Source: Paraconiothyrium sp. Pb-2020
Taxonomy: Eukaryota; Ascomycota; Dothideomycetes; Pleosporales; Didymosphaeriaceae
NCBI GenBank assembly: GCA_022419385.1
Contig: JAJUBI010000001.1
Coordinates: forward strand, 6,634,001 to 6,698,000
Length of the DNA stretch: 64,000 bases
Direction: 5' to 3'
Below the pieces are notes generated by a model that saw only the letters and a list, made by a program, of their open reading frames with translations, was not told where the DNA came from and made no database searches. This document shows, piece after piece, positions 37,158 to 48,652 of this stretch. Made by a program: the position numbers and the translations under genes. How positions within the stretch are numbered: position 1 is the stretch's first letter; each line of letters starts with the position of its first letter.

Positions 37158-37440
37158 TTTCCCGGTGAATATGCGCGTGCCGGAGCATTTGGCCGGAGTT
37201 TCGCGGTTTATCTAGATTCCGAGTTGGCCCTGTTACTGAGGCACCAGTCCCAAACAGGAAGGTCTTTGCTAGGCCGTCGTAGCCCTATTAGCGCCGGGAG
37301 CAGCATTGCGGTCATAACCGGTGAAAGCACCGGAGCAAGGTCAAGGAACTTTGTGCGTCGTAGCTGAGGCGAAGGCAGTTTGGTACAATGCCTTTCTTAA
37401 GATACAGTCGCCGGTGGCTACATGAGCCATTCCGCCTACC
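37158..37440. other. Shared promoter of regulator and sugar kinase
   Basis: A 283-bp divergent interval. It contains two GCCGGAG repeats (37173-37196), an accggtgaaagcaccgg direct repeat and the CACCGGAGC element at 37328. Its layout suggests autoregulation together with kinase control; this is inference. Confidence 0.5.
37328..37336 (+). promoter_or_regulatory. CACCGGAGC element in the regulator/kinase promoter
   Basis: It lies 105 bp before the kinase ATG and about 170 bp before the divergent regulator ATG. It is identical to the element upstream of the deaminase. CGG half-sites suggest a Zn2Cys6 target. Confidence 0.4.
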
Positions 37441-39108
37441 ATGATATCGCATGATAGCACTGTTGCAGGACCCTACCAGCCACTGGTGCAAGAAATATTA
37501 CAACAATTCCATATCGGTCCTAACGATGTGCGTAGGATCACTCAAAACTTTCTTCAGCAGATGAGTAGGTTGGGGCTGTTGACGCCATGCTCTATACAGT
37601 ATGACTGACCGGCTACAGAGGATGGGTTGAACAACTCAAGACCATGGCAATTGCCATCATATGTGTACAACGTTCCAGATGGCTCGGAGAAGGGGACGTT
37701 CCTTGCAGTTGATCTCGGCGGGACTAATTGTCGAATCTGCCTTGTGGATCTTCTTGGAAATTCGACATACGAGGCGATGCAGACAAAGCAAGCAGTGCCC
37801 GAGCATCTACGGATCAACGCCAGTTATAAGCCTTTATTCTCGTTTATAGCTAAGGCTATCTCCGACTTCTTAAACCAGCACCAGCACCAACTCAGACCCA
37901 AACCCGACTGTGAAACGGCCACCCAAAGCATTCCACTCGGCTTCACCTTCAGTTTCACGTGTGAACAAACATCAATATCTCATGGAATGCTGATACAGTG
38001 GGACAAAGGATGGGATATCCCAGAGGCATTAGGAAAAGATCCATGTGCAATGCTCCAAGAGTCAATCGATGAACTAAAACTTCCGGTCCAAGTTTCCGCC
38101 CTGGCAAACGACAGCGTAGGCACGCTGCTGACCAGAGCATTTACGTCCCAAGGGCATGGATCGACCTTAGCTGCCGTAATCATTGGCACGGGTACAAATG
38201 CTGCTTACATTGAGAGATTGCGCAACGTGCGGAGAATCCCACAAACCGAGAAGAAAGAAATGCACGAGTCAATCGTTCTTAATACTGAATGGGGTTGCTT
38301 TGACGATGCGCTCAAGGTATTGCCAACAACACCTTACGACCGCGCCTTGGATGCCAGTTCAATCTATCCGGGAAATCAGCAGTTGGAGAAACGAGTATCC
38401 GGAATGTACCTCGGGGAGCTTATGCGGCTAGTGATTCTACATTGTCAGAACCAAGGTCTCTTTGACATGGTCTTGGACAAGGAATCGCCATGCAACCGCC
38501 AGCATGGCCTTGACAGCTCCTTCCTATCGTTACTGGCGAAAGACGGGACCGCTGGTTCTCTGGACGTTGCCAAAACAATCGAGCGGATATTGTCAGCCCA
38601 CAATGTGACGCCGAACGATGTAAGAGTCATGGAGCAACTAGCAGATGGCATAGTCAAGCGCTCAGCCCGATTAGTTGGGTCGGCGCTGGGAGCCATCATC
38701 GTCCAATCCGGTCGCTTGAACCACTTTCAGTCTGAGAAGCGTCCCATCCAGATCACTAGTATGCAAACTCAACAGCATGGTGCCCAGTCGTCAAAACACC
38801 GAGGGATAGGTTGTGGGCTTTTCGCAAAAATCAGTGAGTACTTCAAGAGATTAATAAGTACTTCCACCAAACTCCAACTTGCCGGGTGCAAGACATCGAC
38901 TAGTAGCACAGAAGAGGATGTTATTGATATTGGCGTCGATGGCTCGCTTATTGAGCTCTATCCTGGGTTTGAAGCGTATATCCGCAGCGCGCTGCGTGAT
39001 ATACAGGAAATAGGACCGGAAGGCGAGGAGAAGGTTAAGATGGGATTGGCAAGGGATGGATCCGGGGTAGGTGCAGCGCTGATGGCGAATGCAGCCATAT
39101 CAGCATGA
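37441..39108 (+). CDS. Hexokinase-family sugar kinase, probable GlcNAc kinase
   Basis: Two exons: 37441-37564 and 37619-39108, with a 54-nt intron and a good ctgac branch, giving 537 aa. It has the hexokinase ATP/phosphate loop VDLGGTNCRICLVDL (about residues 71-85), the sugar-binding QTSISHGMLIQWDKGWDI block, catalytic NDS (LANDSVGTLL), 'IIGTGTNAAY', NTEWGCFDD, and a C-terminal GVGAALMAN. Residues differ from canonical glucokinases at several usually fixed places (CRI for FRV, HGM for SGT), as in the divergent fungal group that includes GlcNAc kinases and regulatory hexokinases. A 60-residue polar insertion (around 38700-38930) precedes the last block. Context next to the deaminase favours GlcNAc as substrate; glucose or a regulatory role remain alternatives. 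Confidence 0.88.
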
Positions 39109-39453
39109 TCTCGGTGATATGTGTCTACGGTTATCGCTTCCAAACCCCTCCAAACATAACGAAAGGAAGGCGAGTCATCTACGGGCAGGAGTTGGTCTTC
39201 ATCCAGCACACAAGCGGATGACGAACATAGACACTATCTTTCGAGTTATGCTTTGATTAGCGTGGAAGCATCATGAACATTATACTCTCGATTTCTTTTT
39301 CTTTTGTAAACACGTAGCCGATTATTGTCAAATAATGTCTTCGAGGAGATTGTCTCACAGCATTTGAAGTAAAAGAATGTAAGTTACATTGCTTGGATTC
39401 ATAGGAAGAGGACGTGCGTAAGATTACAACTCCTGACACAAGAAATGCAGCTC
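39109..39453. other. Convergent intergenic region
   Basis: These are the 3' flanks of the sugar kinase and the dsRBD gene. The interval is AT-rich; I see nothing else. Confidence 0.6.
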
Positions 39454-40774
39454 TCAGAGAACCATCAAATCTATCAGTGCACAGATTTCTTTAGATGCCT
39501 CATGCTTTGCCTGTGTGGAATTGCGCCCTGTTCCTACCCCAGAGATCTCGCCGAAAATGGCGGTACACTGCCAAGACGAGGGATACAAGCTCACTTGTTT
39601 CTTCTCGTAAGTTATCTTTTCTCCCTGAAAAGCAGCATGCTCATTCAATACGGAGGTGTATCGATGCATCTCGACAGCAACCCTAGGCGCTGGGGCGGGG
39701 TTCGCTAGAGGCTGCAACGTTGTCTGACTCTGAGCTGTTCCGTTCGTCTCAGATAGACTCTCAACTGAATGCTGTTGGGGCGAAGAGACAAGCGAGGAAT
39801 TAGAGGTGGTGGTGGAGGAGGAGGAGGCTGCTCCGTTACTGACATCGATTGTCGGGGTAGGAACCATGGATGCCTTGGATGGTGTCGATAACGAGATTCC
39901 ATGCAGCTCTGGGACCTTTTCGTCCCGAAGCCTCTTACAGCTGATCGCGATATCGGATGACAGGTGTTCGCGGAAGGCCTCCCAGTCGGAGTCGCTCGTA
40001 TCGCAACGACGATCGTGTATGAATCGATAGAACGACTCATAGGTTTTTTGAGGGCTTGTTTGCTCTTCGTAAGCGCTTCTGACATTTGGATAGTAGACAG
40101 CTACTATTAGCTCCAGCACGTCCTTGTAGATGGTTAACGTATGGCTCGATATACCTACATATGGTCTCACATACGACTAGAGTGACAGCTGTACGTCCAG
40201 AATGCTCCTTTTGGATGATTTCAGCTAGAATGCCCTCGAAAACTGATTTTCCAAACCACAATCCAAAGTCTGTCAGTCTTGTGAGTTTAACTGTCGGGCA
40301 CCAGCTAAAGCACCACGGTGACACACCTTGGGATAAAGAAATTTCATCCATGACCAAGCCTAGGTCAACGCCTCCTAAATGAATTAGCAAAGGGCAAAAC
40401 ACAAGAACTTTTCTGTGTTATATCGTACCGGCGGTAGACTCGTTTTCTATAGGTACCATGGGCATAGGTGCTTTTCTTCGTGGCGAATTCTTCAGCAACA
40501 TCCGCTTTATTTCTCTTCCAATTGCTATAGGATCAGAACGGGACATGAAGTAAAAGAAGGACACTATGTATGAGAATGTATGAGATTGTAAAGCGAGATT
40601 CACCCAAGTTATGCTATACTGCTTGCTCAATATCGGTGGGAACGAACACGCATTCCCGACGTCACTTATGACACCTCTGACCAGGCATCGCTGCTGATTA
40701 ATATAGCTACCGGTCAGGCTCAGCTCTTCAACGCCCTGTTTGAGATGCTCACTCTTAACGCCGTATGTGCGCAT
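39454..40774 (-). CDS. Protein with C-terminal double-stranded RNA-binding domain
   Basis: I read four exons: 40774-40429, 40374-40327, 40269-40175 and 40122-39454, giving 385 aa. An alternative acceptor at 40291 adds seven residues, and a 99-base in-frame intron in exon 1 is possible. Residues about 315-382 form a dsRBD: MHRYTSVLNEHAAFQGE helix 1, KQVSLYPSSWQCTAIFGEISG strands, then the RNA-contacting 'STQAKHEASKEICALID' helix 2 with the K-HEA signature. The preceding 60 residues are Ser/Thr/Gln-rich linker. The N-terminal half (FGLWFGKSVFEGILAEII, DVLELIVAVYYPN) is helical and unassigned; it has a faint RNase III-like flavour but no catalytic acidic pattern. It lies 2.7 kb from a Dicer-like gene on the same strand, so a Dicer partner of the Loquacious/R2D2 type is an attractive, untested idea. 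Confidence 0.7.
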
Positions 40775-41742
40775 TCCGCTTTAGTCGTGGGATCAGACGC
40801 AACTTGGAGGCACATTCGCATCAGCCCCGAACATTTGACGTACCAAAGCCGCCTGCCAAATCGATAGTTTGACGCAGCTAGAGACGTGGACGAGAGCAAT
40901 CTTGACCGGAAAAGTGGTCATCGAGGGCGGCCTATAGATGCGACTTGCAGACCCCAACAAAAGCCTTGAGCTTGCCAGCAACTCAACATAATTCGAGGAT
41001 CTGTTTAGATAACAGATACGCCTGTGCAGCTATCTCACCGGCCAAAGCGGGGACAACTACCCTGCTGCAGTTGTTTTGGAGTACTGCGATAGGCATGCAG
41101 AGAAGCATTATATTGAACAGGCACACAGGGTCATCCAGCTCCGCCATAGTGGGGCAATACTGCAATAGATATGGCTTAGCTACTTTTAGCATAGCTCCAT
41201 TCCGAACAGTCTGCACATCCTCAGCATGAACTGCGGCGGCAGTCGATATGCATCAGCATCGCACATGTCTGCTATGAGGAGCTGAAGAAACACGAAATTT
41301 CCGGTGAGCGACTGCTGTCTTGGGCAGTGTATATGCGACTTAAAACATGGCCGGTCAAAAGATAGAGAATGTGATTGGCGATGGTGCACCAATATTTGAG
41401 GCAGGATCATCGAGGAGAGACAGAATTAGTGGCACACTCATTTGATTTGTAGTATGTGTTTCATTCAGCGCTTATAAGAGCATAATTTCAAACACGAAGT
41501 GGAATGGTTAGAAGTGCGTTCGCCAAGTAAAGCTCAACAGGGCGGATGCCAAGAGGTTCCTAGGTGCGGGGACAGAGCGGGGTCAGGACGAGAAAGATCG
41601 GACATGGCCCCCACAGTGGGAACCAGAATCAAACCTATGGCAGTTACACCAACATCAGACCTGAGGATTGCCGAAACCAATGGAAAGGGCCATCAATCAG
41701 TAGGCAAGCAGTTGTGGGCTAAGTACTAGCTAAGAAACCCAA
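40775..41742. other. Intergenic, 1 kb
   Basis: This lies upstream of the dsRBD gene and downstream of the next minus-strand gene. No convincing coding region is found; the 76-codon plus frame at 41499-41729 has no motif. Confidence 0.45.
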
Positions 41743-43124
41743 TCAAGTCCAACTCTGCGACAAAACATCGTCGCTTCCTGCCTGATAGCTGTATGGAGAG
41801 TACGTGTTCTCCAAGGGGAAGGGGTAGTTGAAAAGGCCAACTCGCTGGTGCTTGAATGATTCAAGCTTCGCGCCAACAACTCTTCGCCTCAGCTCAGTGT
41901 ATTGGTCTGCAATTTGTGGAAGCGATATCTCCTTAAAGCGTTCCAGTACCGTGTTGAATTTTGGCCCGCTTTTGGTTATCAGTTTCGTCCAACTTCTGCA
42001 CATTAGTTTTGGTGACCTCAAGTGGATTCGACCGATTATCACTTACTAGCTCTCTGGCAGAGAAGTGCCGAGGACGAAGCAGATTCCCTGATTGACATTC
42101 GCTTCGAGGTTCTTGTAGTATCCCCCACATTCGATCATTCTTGCTAATTTCTGCCTTGTCTCGTTTTCGCTGTCTTGATGGCCGCTTGCCTGGCATATCC
42201 TTACGATGGTGTTTTGGTCTAGTTCAGGTTCATATCCGGCGCTAGCTCTGTACTCCACGAGGAGAATGCATAGAAGCCTCGTCTTAATGCATGACTATGC
42301 GTGGTCATGCGTTGATTGGAGGAAAGCCCGGTAGATCTGTTCCTGGGGATCGACCGAGACGTTGTAGCCCATCGCCGAGGAGTGGTCCCAGAACTGAAGA
42401 GGTTGATAGTACCAGTTAATAGCATACGTCGTCAAAAGTGTCGAGGTATCTTTGTCGGGACCCAAATACTGTGCAAACTTCAGGAGCCTACTCTTATCTC
42501 CGTGGTTCTTTGGCTGGACTTTGAAGCCAAGGTGGCCGGCTAACTCCTTATCATGTTCAAGAAGACGACGTATGTAATCGAGGTGCTTGTCAAGTTGCAT
42601 CGCCCTCTATGAGATGTAAGCACATGGATAGGACCTAGACAATGTTTAGACATACCTCCTCGAGCGTACCACGGAGGGATAGCTGTAAGAATAAATCCTG
42701 GTCCATCGCAAGATCGAAGCAATGACACGACGCGCGAAGCATTGACTTGAGCAGGAAGAATGAGGCCTTATATGAATGTGGACACTTTACAGCCTCGCAC
42801 CGGGGATGAAGAGAATTGCTGGCCACTCACAGTGCCCTATAGTAATCCAAGCACCATACCATAAGTAAAGTCTCTTGCGACAAGGGTCTTCGTTCCACGA
42901 ATGCGCGAGCACGGCCAGTCCTTCATTTGGACCCTGACAATGACAAGCATGTCGACAAGGGTGACAAATGGATCATTGGTGCCTGTGCCATGGTATACAG
43001 GCAGATCCATGTCCGCGAGAGAACGTGTCTGCCTTGCGATGGAGTAGCTGTGCTGACGCCGAGCTTTTGCAGCACGCATCGCGCTTACCGGAGTAGAAGT
43101 ACCTCCGCTCCCAAAGTAAACCAC
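41743..43124 (-). pseudogene. Unrecognised multi-exon gene, apparently interrupted by a stop
   Basis: Coding-like segments can be joined as 42766-42656, 42606-42298, 42294-42047 and 41992-41743, with clean donors at 42655 (GTATGT) and 42046 (GTAAGT). They read SMLRASCHCFDLAMDQ, 'HLDYIRRLLEHDKELAGHLG', 'TIVRICQASGHQDSENE' and 'ISLPQIADQYTELRRRVVG'. Two joints fail. A TAG at 42295-42297 sits in frame between the second and third segments, and an upstream segment (43124-42837, VYHGTGTNDPFVTLVDML) cannot be linked with a good donor. It is either a recently broken gene or one with an intron that I mis-assign (a GTATGC donor near 42425 with acceptor near 42281 would bypass the stop). I recognise no domain. 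It lies between the dsRBD gene and the Dicer-like gene, all on one strand. Confidence 0.35.
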
Positions 43125-43518
43125 ACTGTTTCGTGATAAGACCTCACCTCCGAGCTGAAGTGCAAAGACCAGATATGGCTATGAAGGAGCTCTTTTTTTC
43201 TGAGTTGCAGCCCAAAACTTATGCCTCTCTTACAACGAGTAATTAGTAAAGCACGACCAAGTCTAGGTGATTGAAACTCCTTGGGGACTGCCTGTAGTAT
43301 CTAACATTGGAATCCTGCAATTTCTGGAACATTCCTACAGTTTAGTGTTGCGAAAAGTGTTGTCGCGCAAAGCCACTTTTGGTCGGGTGCAACTCAGAAA
43401 AACCGAGCTCCTTCGTAATGTGAAGAGGTCGCGCGCCTGGTCTGTGCTCGCCGTGCGCCGATTTAGCGCGTTCTTCACCGAGACTGTGTGGGCTCTGATG
43501 CGATTGGATCTTAATTTG
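43125..43518. other. Intergenic downstream of the Dicer-like gene
   Basis: This is the 3' flank of the Dicer-like gene. The + strand frame at 43267-43611 overlaps its last codons antisense and is not supported. Confidence 0.5.
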
Positions 43519-46500
43519 CTAACTAAAACGCGGGGAACTGACAGCAAAGCGATCACTCAGCATCTTTTCCTTAGCCAGCATCTGGACTGCTCTGTGCGAG
43601 GCCAGTATTGACGCCTCACTCCTGCTCTTGTAACTTTCGGCACTCGCAATCTCTACTTCGTCCACAGTGACGTCACACCTAAAGCTTCCATCGCTGCTGC
43701 GCTGGCACCGTACTTCGGCCAGAGGAGCAAGCTGTTGTAGTGCGCTTCGTGGATGTGCGACGTCATAGTCGGATCGCACCATGCGCTGTATGTACGAGGA
43801 CATCCCTATTGTCTCTATGAACTGTTGGCATGCGCTCCAATCTTCTCCAGAATCCACATATATCGCGCCGATGACACTCTGTACAAGATCAGAGTAGAAG
43901 GCTTCTGGTTGTAGCTCTGCCAACGCGACCCAAGGGTGGGAACGGCCACTCTGCATCTGCTGCTGAAGGCGTCCGCAGAGACCACGGTAGCGCGCGTTAC
44001 AAGCGTCGAGTGCTTCACTCAGATCTTTGGATTCGTATCGCATATACTTCCAGAGTGGCATAGTCTCAACACGTCCAACGTTTCGAAAATGTTTGAGCGT
44101 AACTGTTTCGATGTCGAAAACTTTGCGCGGGATGCTGTGGGTCATGCAGACGTACCCAAGCATGTTAGAGTTGACGACTGCAGCTCTGATCCCGGTCATT
44201 TGGCCTTCTGACAGCTCTTCAGGATGTTGAAAGAGAGTTTTCGCGACGAGAAATCCAAGAACAGCATCTCCAAGAAATGCTAGTCTTTGATAAGACTCTT
44301 CGCTCCCATGTGATGCGCAGGATGGATGCGTTAAGGCTTGCAGCAACACTGTAATGTTGCGAAACTGGTACCCAACCAGCTGCTGTACTTCTTCCACTTC
44401 ATGCCTCGGAAGGCGAGCACCATGAGGCATCTTAAAGGTAGGTTGCTCGGATCGAATTTCCGGTATGAAGATTCTAATGCATGACCTGGCAAGACCATGC
44501 CCAGCGTCAAGGTAAGCAGCTGCAAATAGAGCCTGTGAAACATCTGCCAAGGTCTTGCTGCTCAGTTCACGTTTCCCGGGTAAACAATCTGCATCCGAGA
44601 TACGCGGTAATGCCCGATCTCTCATCCTTGGAGCTCTGGTTAAGATGTACTGATCGAGGTGGAGGCTCAAAGCTGCATTAGCGAGGCTGGCATTGGAGAT
44701 AAGATTATCCCTGTATTGGCTGAGCCATCCAGCCGGCCAGCTGACTTGATCTGTGAAAACTTGTGCTGATACCACGATCTTCAAGACTGCGTCTCCGAAG
44801 AATTCATACCGTTGGAAGTTCAACTGCACATCTGCAGAAGGTGCTGTGAGTGCTGTGACAATGTGTGTGGCATTGTGAAGTATGCATGTCGGAAGAACTG
44901 ATGTCTGCAATAGACCTGCAATCATGAACTTCTCAACCTGTCCAATGATTTGAGACATGATTTCGCCTACGTCGATTGGCGCAGGCTGTGGAAACTCTTG
45001 TCCGTCGTCGAAGTCGAAGATATACACGAAGTCAAGATTTCCCATGTCGTCCTTTTGGCTTTCGCTTGGTAAGCATGCTGCCATTCTTTGCCTAAGCCTC
45101 TGCAACTCTGCAAAGCTGATTACTAACTTCTGAGTATCAGATGCGGACGTCTGCTTCAGTTTGATGCCTGTGTGCTGCTTTGAGGTAGGCAAAGTCATTG
45201 CCGGAATCGACATCGGTGTGATGAGTGAGATACGAAACGACGGAAGATCATCCATCCATTTCTTCTCTATTTGAATCGTGGTCTTGTACAGCTCAGGTGA
45301 AGACCATGCATCTGCCATCATTCTCCACGGCTGTATATGCTCATCAACCTCTATTAGCGGAGGAAGATCTCGGCAGCGCTCGTGTATGTTGAGGATCATC
45401 GGCAGAAAGTTGTTGTTGACAAGCTCAGCTTCGTGGAGAGCTCTGTAGCATTGGTACGCCGCGGCCTTAGATGCTGCCCGCTCTGTACGGTATGCCCCTG
45501 CGGCAAAGTAGGATCTGGGGAAGGATCCTACACAATTTGGAAGTGCTACTCTTGCGGTTAAGAGCCCAAGGCCCTCCTTTGGGCTTCTCTCTTCAATCGA
45601 AAAGTTTGGATTCGTATCGACAAACGGCTGCTTAGGCAAGGTATTGCAGAAATGGTGCAGATGAGCCTTGGTCGCTTCTGCAGTCAGTATAGCTCTACTC
45701 AACATCAGCAACGTAATTATGAAATCTACACGTGAATGAATCAGTACCCTGTCAACCTATCGCGAAGAACGAGATCCAAAATTTCGTCCTGATCTTCAAC
45801 CGAAAGAGCTTTCTCTCTTGCTCTCTTTTCATCTTGACACAAACGGCTAACTTCTTCTTCAAGTTGGATCCAGCGGTCGGTTTTTGTTTTGTTAGATGTG
45901 CAAGGCTGCATGATAACGAATTGAGATCGTTCCTTCCGTGCACGACCACGCCGCTGTATGAAAGATTTTAAATTCTGGGGTGGATCGAAGCATATGACGA
46001 GGTTGCACGCTGTGACATCGATGCCTTCTTCTAGTACGTCTGTGGCAATTATGATGTGCTTCTGCTTGACACGGAAAGCTTCCAGAGATTTGTTTTGCGA
46101 TTCCAGATCGAGTAGCTCGTTGATGCCGGCTTTCCTCTTTACGTTGTTCGAAAGGCCAACAAAAGTCGCAAATTTGAATCGTTCTGCTGTCTGCGGGTGC
46201 GTCGATAGGATCTGGAACAACACGCTGACGACAACGCGTTCTTTCACAAATATGACTCCTGTTGTATCTAGACCCTGCTTGCCGATGAGATCGACCAACT
46301 TAGCAGCCTTCTCGGACAGCGAATCAGGGTGGTCAACCAAGGTCGAAGTTATCATATACCCCGAGCCTGGAGGATCGAAATAATTCGCTAGAAGTTTACC
46401 CAAGACTTCATCGCGACGAAACGCAGTGTTCGTGAACGTGTCAGTGTCGCCAGTATAGAGCTGATTTGTCTTCAGGACGAAGTAATCGGATGCCCATGGT

Positions 46501-47682
46501 CCAAGCTCCTTATAGATATGTTCTGCTTTCCTCCCATATTGCATCACCGTACGGGTCCACCGTTCCTTCTCAGAACGCTCGAGGGATTTTGGGCTTATCA
46601 CAGGACGGTGATGAAATGCAATCTGACTTAGGAGATCTTCTGTATCATTTGCGACCGTTCTTTGCAATGTTCGTAAAGTGCATAGCGCGGATCCTGGTCG
46701 TACAGGCTGCAGATCTTCCGAAAATTCGAGTGTAGTAAATCTAGGCCGGTTGACATGAGCTCGTAACTCCTGGCGATATATTCGTGGGGTTACACAGATG
46801 GAGTCTAGGTTCTGCTCGACTTGGCTAGAGAAGTGGTCAACAAGATGTGATCCGAAGCAGCTAGGACTTACTGAATCTCTTGTATGTTTGATCCCCTCAC
46901 TGGGCTCGCAGACAGACCTAGGACGTGAGGCACACTGTCTGGTCCTTGATCCCTCTTTTGCTTGTGATAAAACAATTCCATGATCAAATTCGCTGGGTGT
47001 CTCCCATTGCAATGATGAGCTTGCACTAGAGTAAGCTCAGTCGATTTGAGACAACAGGAACTTTTACCTTCATCAAAAACCAAGAGCGCCAGACTCGATA
47101 GCTGTACGAACCCATGCTGCATGGCATCTAGTAGGATAGCATGAGTTGAAATGATGACTCGGTGATTATGCAACGCAGCGTCCCATATGCTTTGGTCGCT
47201 CCAGTAGTCGAGATGGCTAGAGCCAATCAATAGTAGAGGGGATGTATCAGGTAAACGAGATTGGATGTATCTGTGTTGTTGCTCGCATAAAGCAACTGTG
47301 GGAGCAAGAAACCATACGCGCTGCTTTCGTGTAAGCATGTGGTAGAAATGGTAAAATCCTCCGGACCTTAGCGCTAGTACAGCGGTCAAGTTCCGCTCGA
47401 ATTCTCAATACTGCTCTGGAAGACTTGGTTAGTCCGACCTAGCCAGCCAAGTTCAAAATGCCTACATCTCAGTTTTACCGCTCCCGGTATCCATCTGCGT
47501 TCGGTGTGAGCTTTGCGAGGGCCATCGTTCTTAGATCATCTTACTGCAACAATCACATTTCCCTTGAGGCTTTGGTCCAGCATCTCGAGCTGATAGCTTC
47601 GAGCTCGAAAATCCATATTGCTGGATTCCGTGACATGACTGACCTGAGGAGAGGTTACTTTCACTGGCTCTTCCTGATGCAT
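43519..47682 (-). CDS. Dicer-like protein (DCL2 type) with altered RNase III active sites
   Basis: Seven exons: 47682-47545, 47494-47466, 47415-47367, 47320-47068, 47019-46872, 46824-45748 and 45694-43519. All are GT-AG and phase-consistent, giving 1289 aa with no stop. The N-terminal helicase is complete: Walker A GSGKT (50-54), DEAH box (155-158), SASP, and QRRGRAR (496-502). A Dicer-dimerisation domain follows (HLHHFCNTLP, about 573-660), then RNase IIIa (from 858), RNase IIIb (from 1033) and a degenerate C-terminal dsRBD (about 1205-1275). No PAZ motif is evident, as in fungal DCL2. Dicers cut dsRNA into siRNAs for quelling and antiviral defence. Here the catalytic quartets read E862-D866-D949-Q952 (IIIa) and A1037-D1041-D1167-Q1170 (IIIb), where E-D-D-E is expected, so cleavage is doubtful. 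The start could lie further upstream, in an unseen exon. Confidence 0.9.
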
Positions 47683-48652
47683 CGCTAATTCTAGGCGTTG
47701 CGAGTGGTAGTATTTTCAATATCTCGGGGTCGCCTGACATATACTTTTGATTCTAGTATCCAAGGATCGCATATAAACCCAGGTTGCATGCCATGCGAAG
47801 TGTTCTTTACCAAATTTACATGACAAGATTAACTAGTTGTTGCATCATCCAGTATAAGCCGCAACCCATTGGTCCATCATATCTGACATGCCTTTCTAGT
47901 TTGACGAATTCAAGCGGGGGATGTAGAAAATGGGCGATCGAAGACGATAAGCGGCTGCATGCTGCACGCTAATTCAGCGTACGCGTTTCGCCCCACTCCG
48001 CCTTTTCCGGTGAGGGCTAACCCCGCCTTCGAACTATGGTGCACCTAAATTACACGTTATCTCAGGTTGCAGTGTAATTAGCACGATGCATCGTTATATC
48101 TACCGTATTGGAGGCTGCGTCGGGCGTGATTGCAATGTTGGTAGTCTCACTGACCGGCCAAACTATGGAATGTGGGTCCACATTGCGTGTCCAACCAGAC
48201 CTCAAAGCAGTTCACCGGCCGACTCGCTCATCGGTCCGCCCGTGTGTGAATATATTGGCTCTGGCGTACACCGGAAACGTCTTTCATTCTTCACTGGTTG
48301 CACGTCCACTCCGCTTATGCAGAGAGCCAACTGATAATGTCCGACGCATCAAGCAGCCTGTCAGGAGAAACAAATAGTGCACAAACATCTGCACGTCGAG
48401 TCTAGGTGGCGTGAGGTGGAAACGTGTTTAGAAGTTTGTTTTTGAGAAATTGCTTCTCTTCGTGGATTTTTCGAAATGATTGGTGGGTGATGTCCAGGAG
48501 CATGAAGCACTTTTGCAGGTTGGTGAGGTTCTCTTGCTCTTCATACGAGACTCCCTTGGCACGCATATATAGTGGACTGACGCGCGTTTAGCCTGCTATC
48601 AACGAGGACGAACTCTTACAATATAGACGCGTTTGGATCACCGAGCTTAGCT
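47683..48652. other. Divergent promoter region of the Dicer-like and deaminase genes
   Basis: A 970-bp interval between divergent starts. The minus-strand frame at 47531-47740 overlaps exon 1 of the Dicer-like gene in another phase and could contain an upstream leader exon. I see no other gene. Confidence 0.45.

Noticed and set aside
40037..40402. 121-codon minus-strand frame as a separate gene
   Set aside because: Its useful part is exons 2-3 of the dsRBD gene; the rest reads through introns.
41499..41729. 76-codon + strand frame between the dsRBD and broken genes
   Set aside because: No motif, no homologue recognised, no supporting splice or promoter signals.
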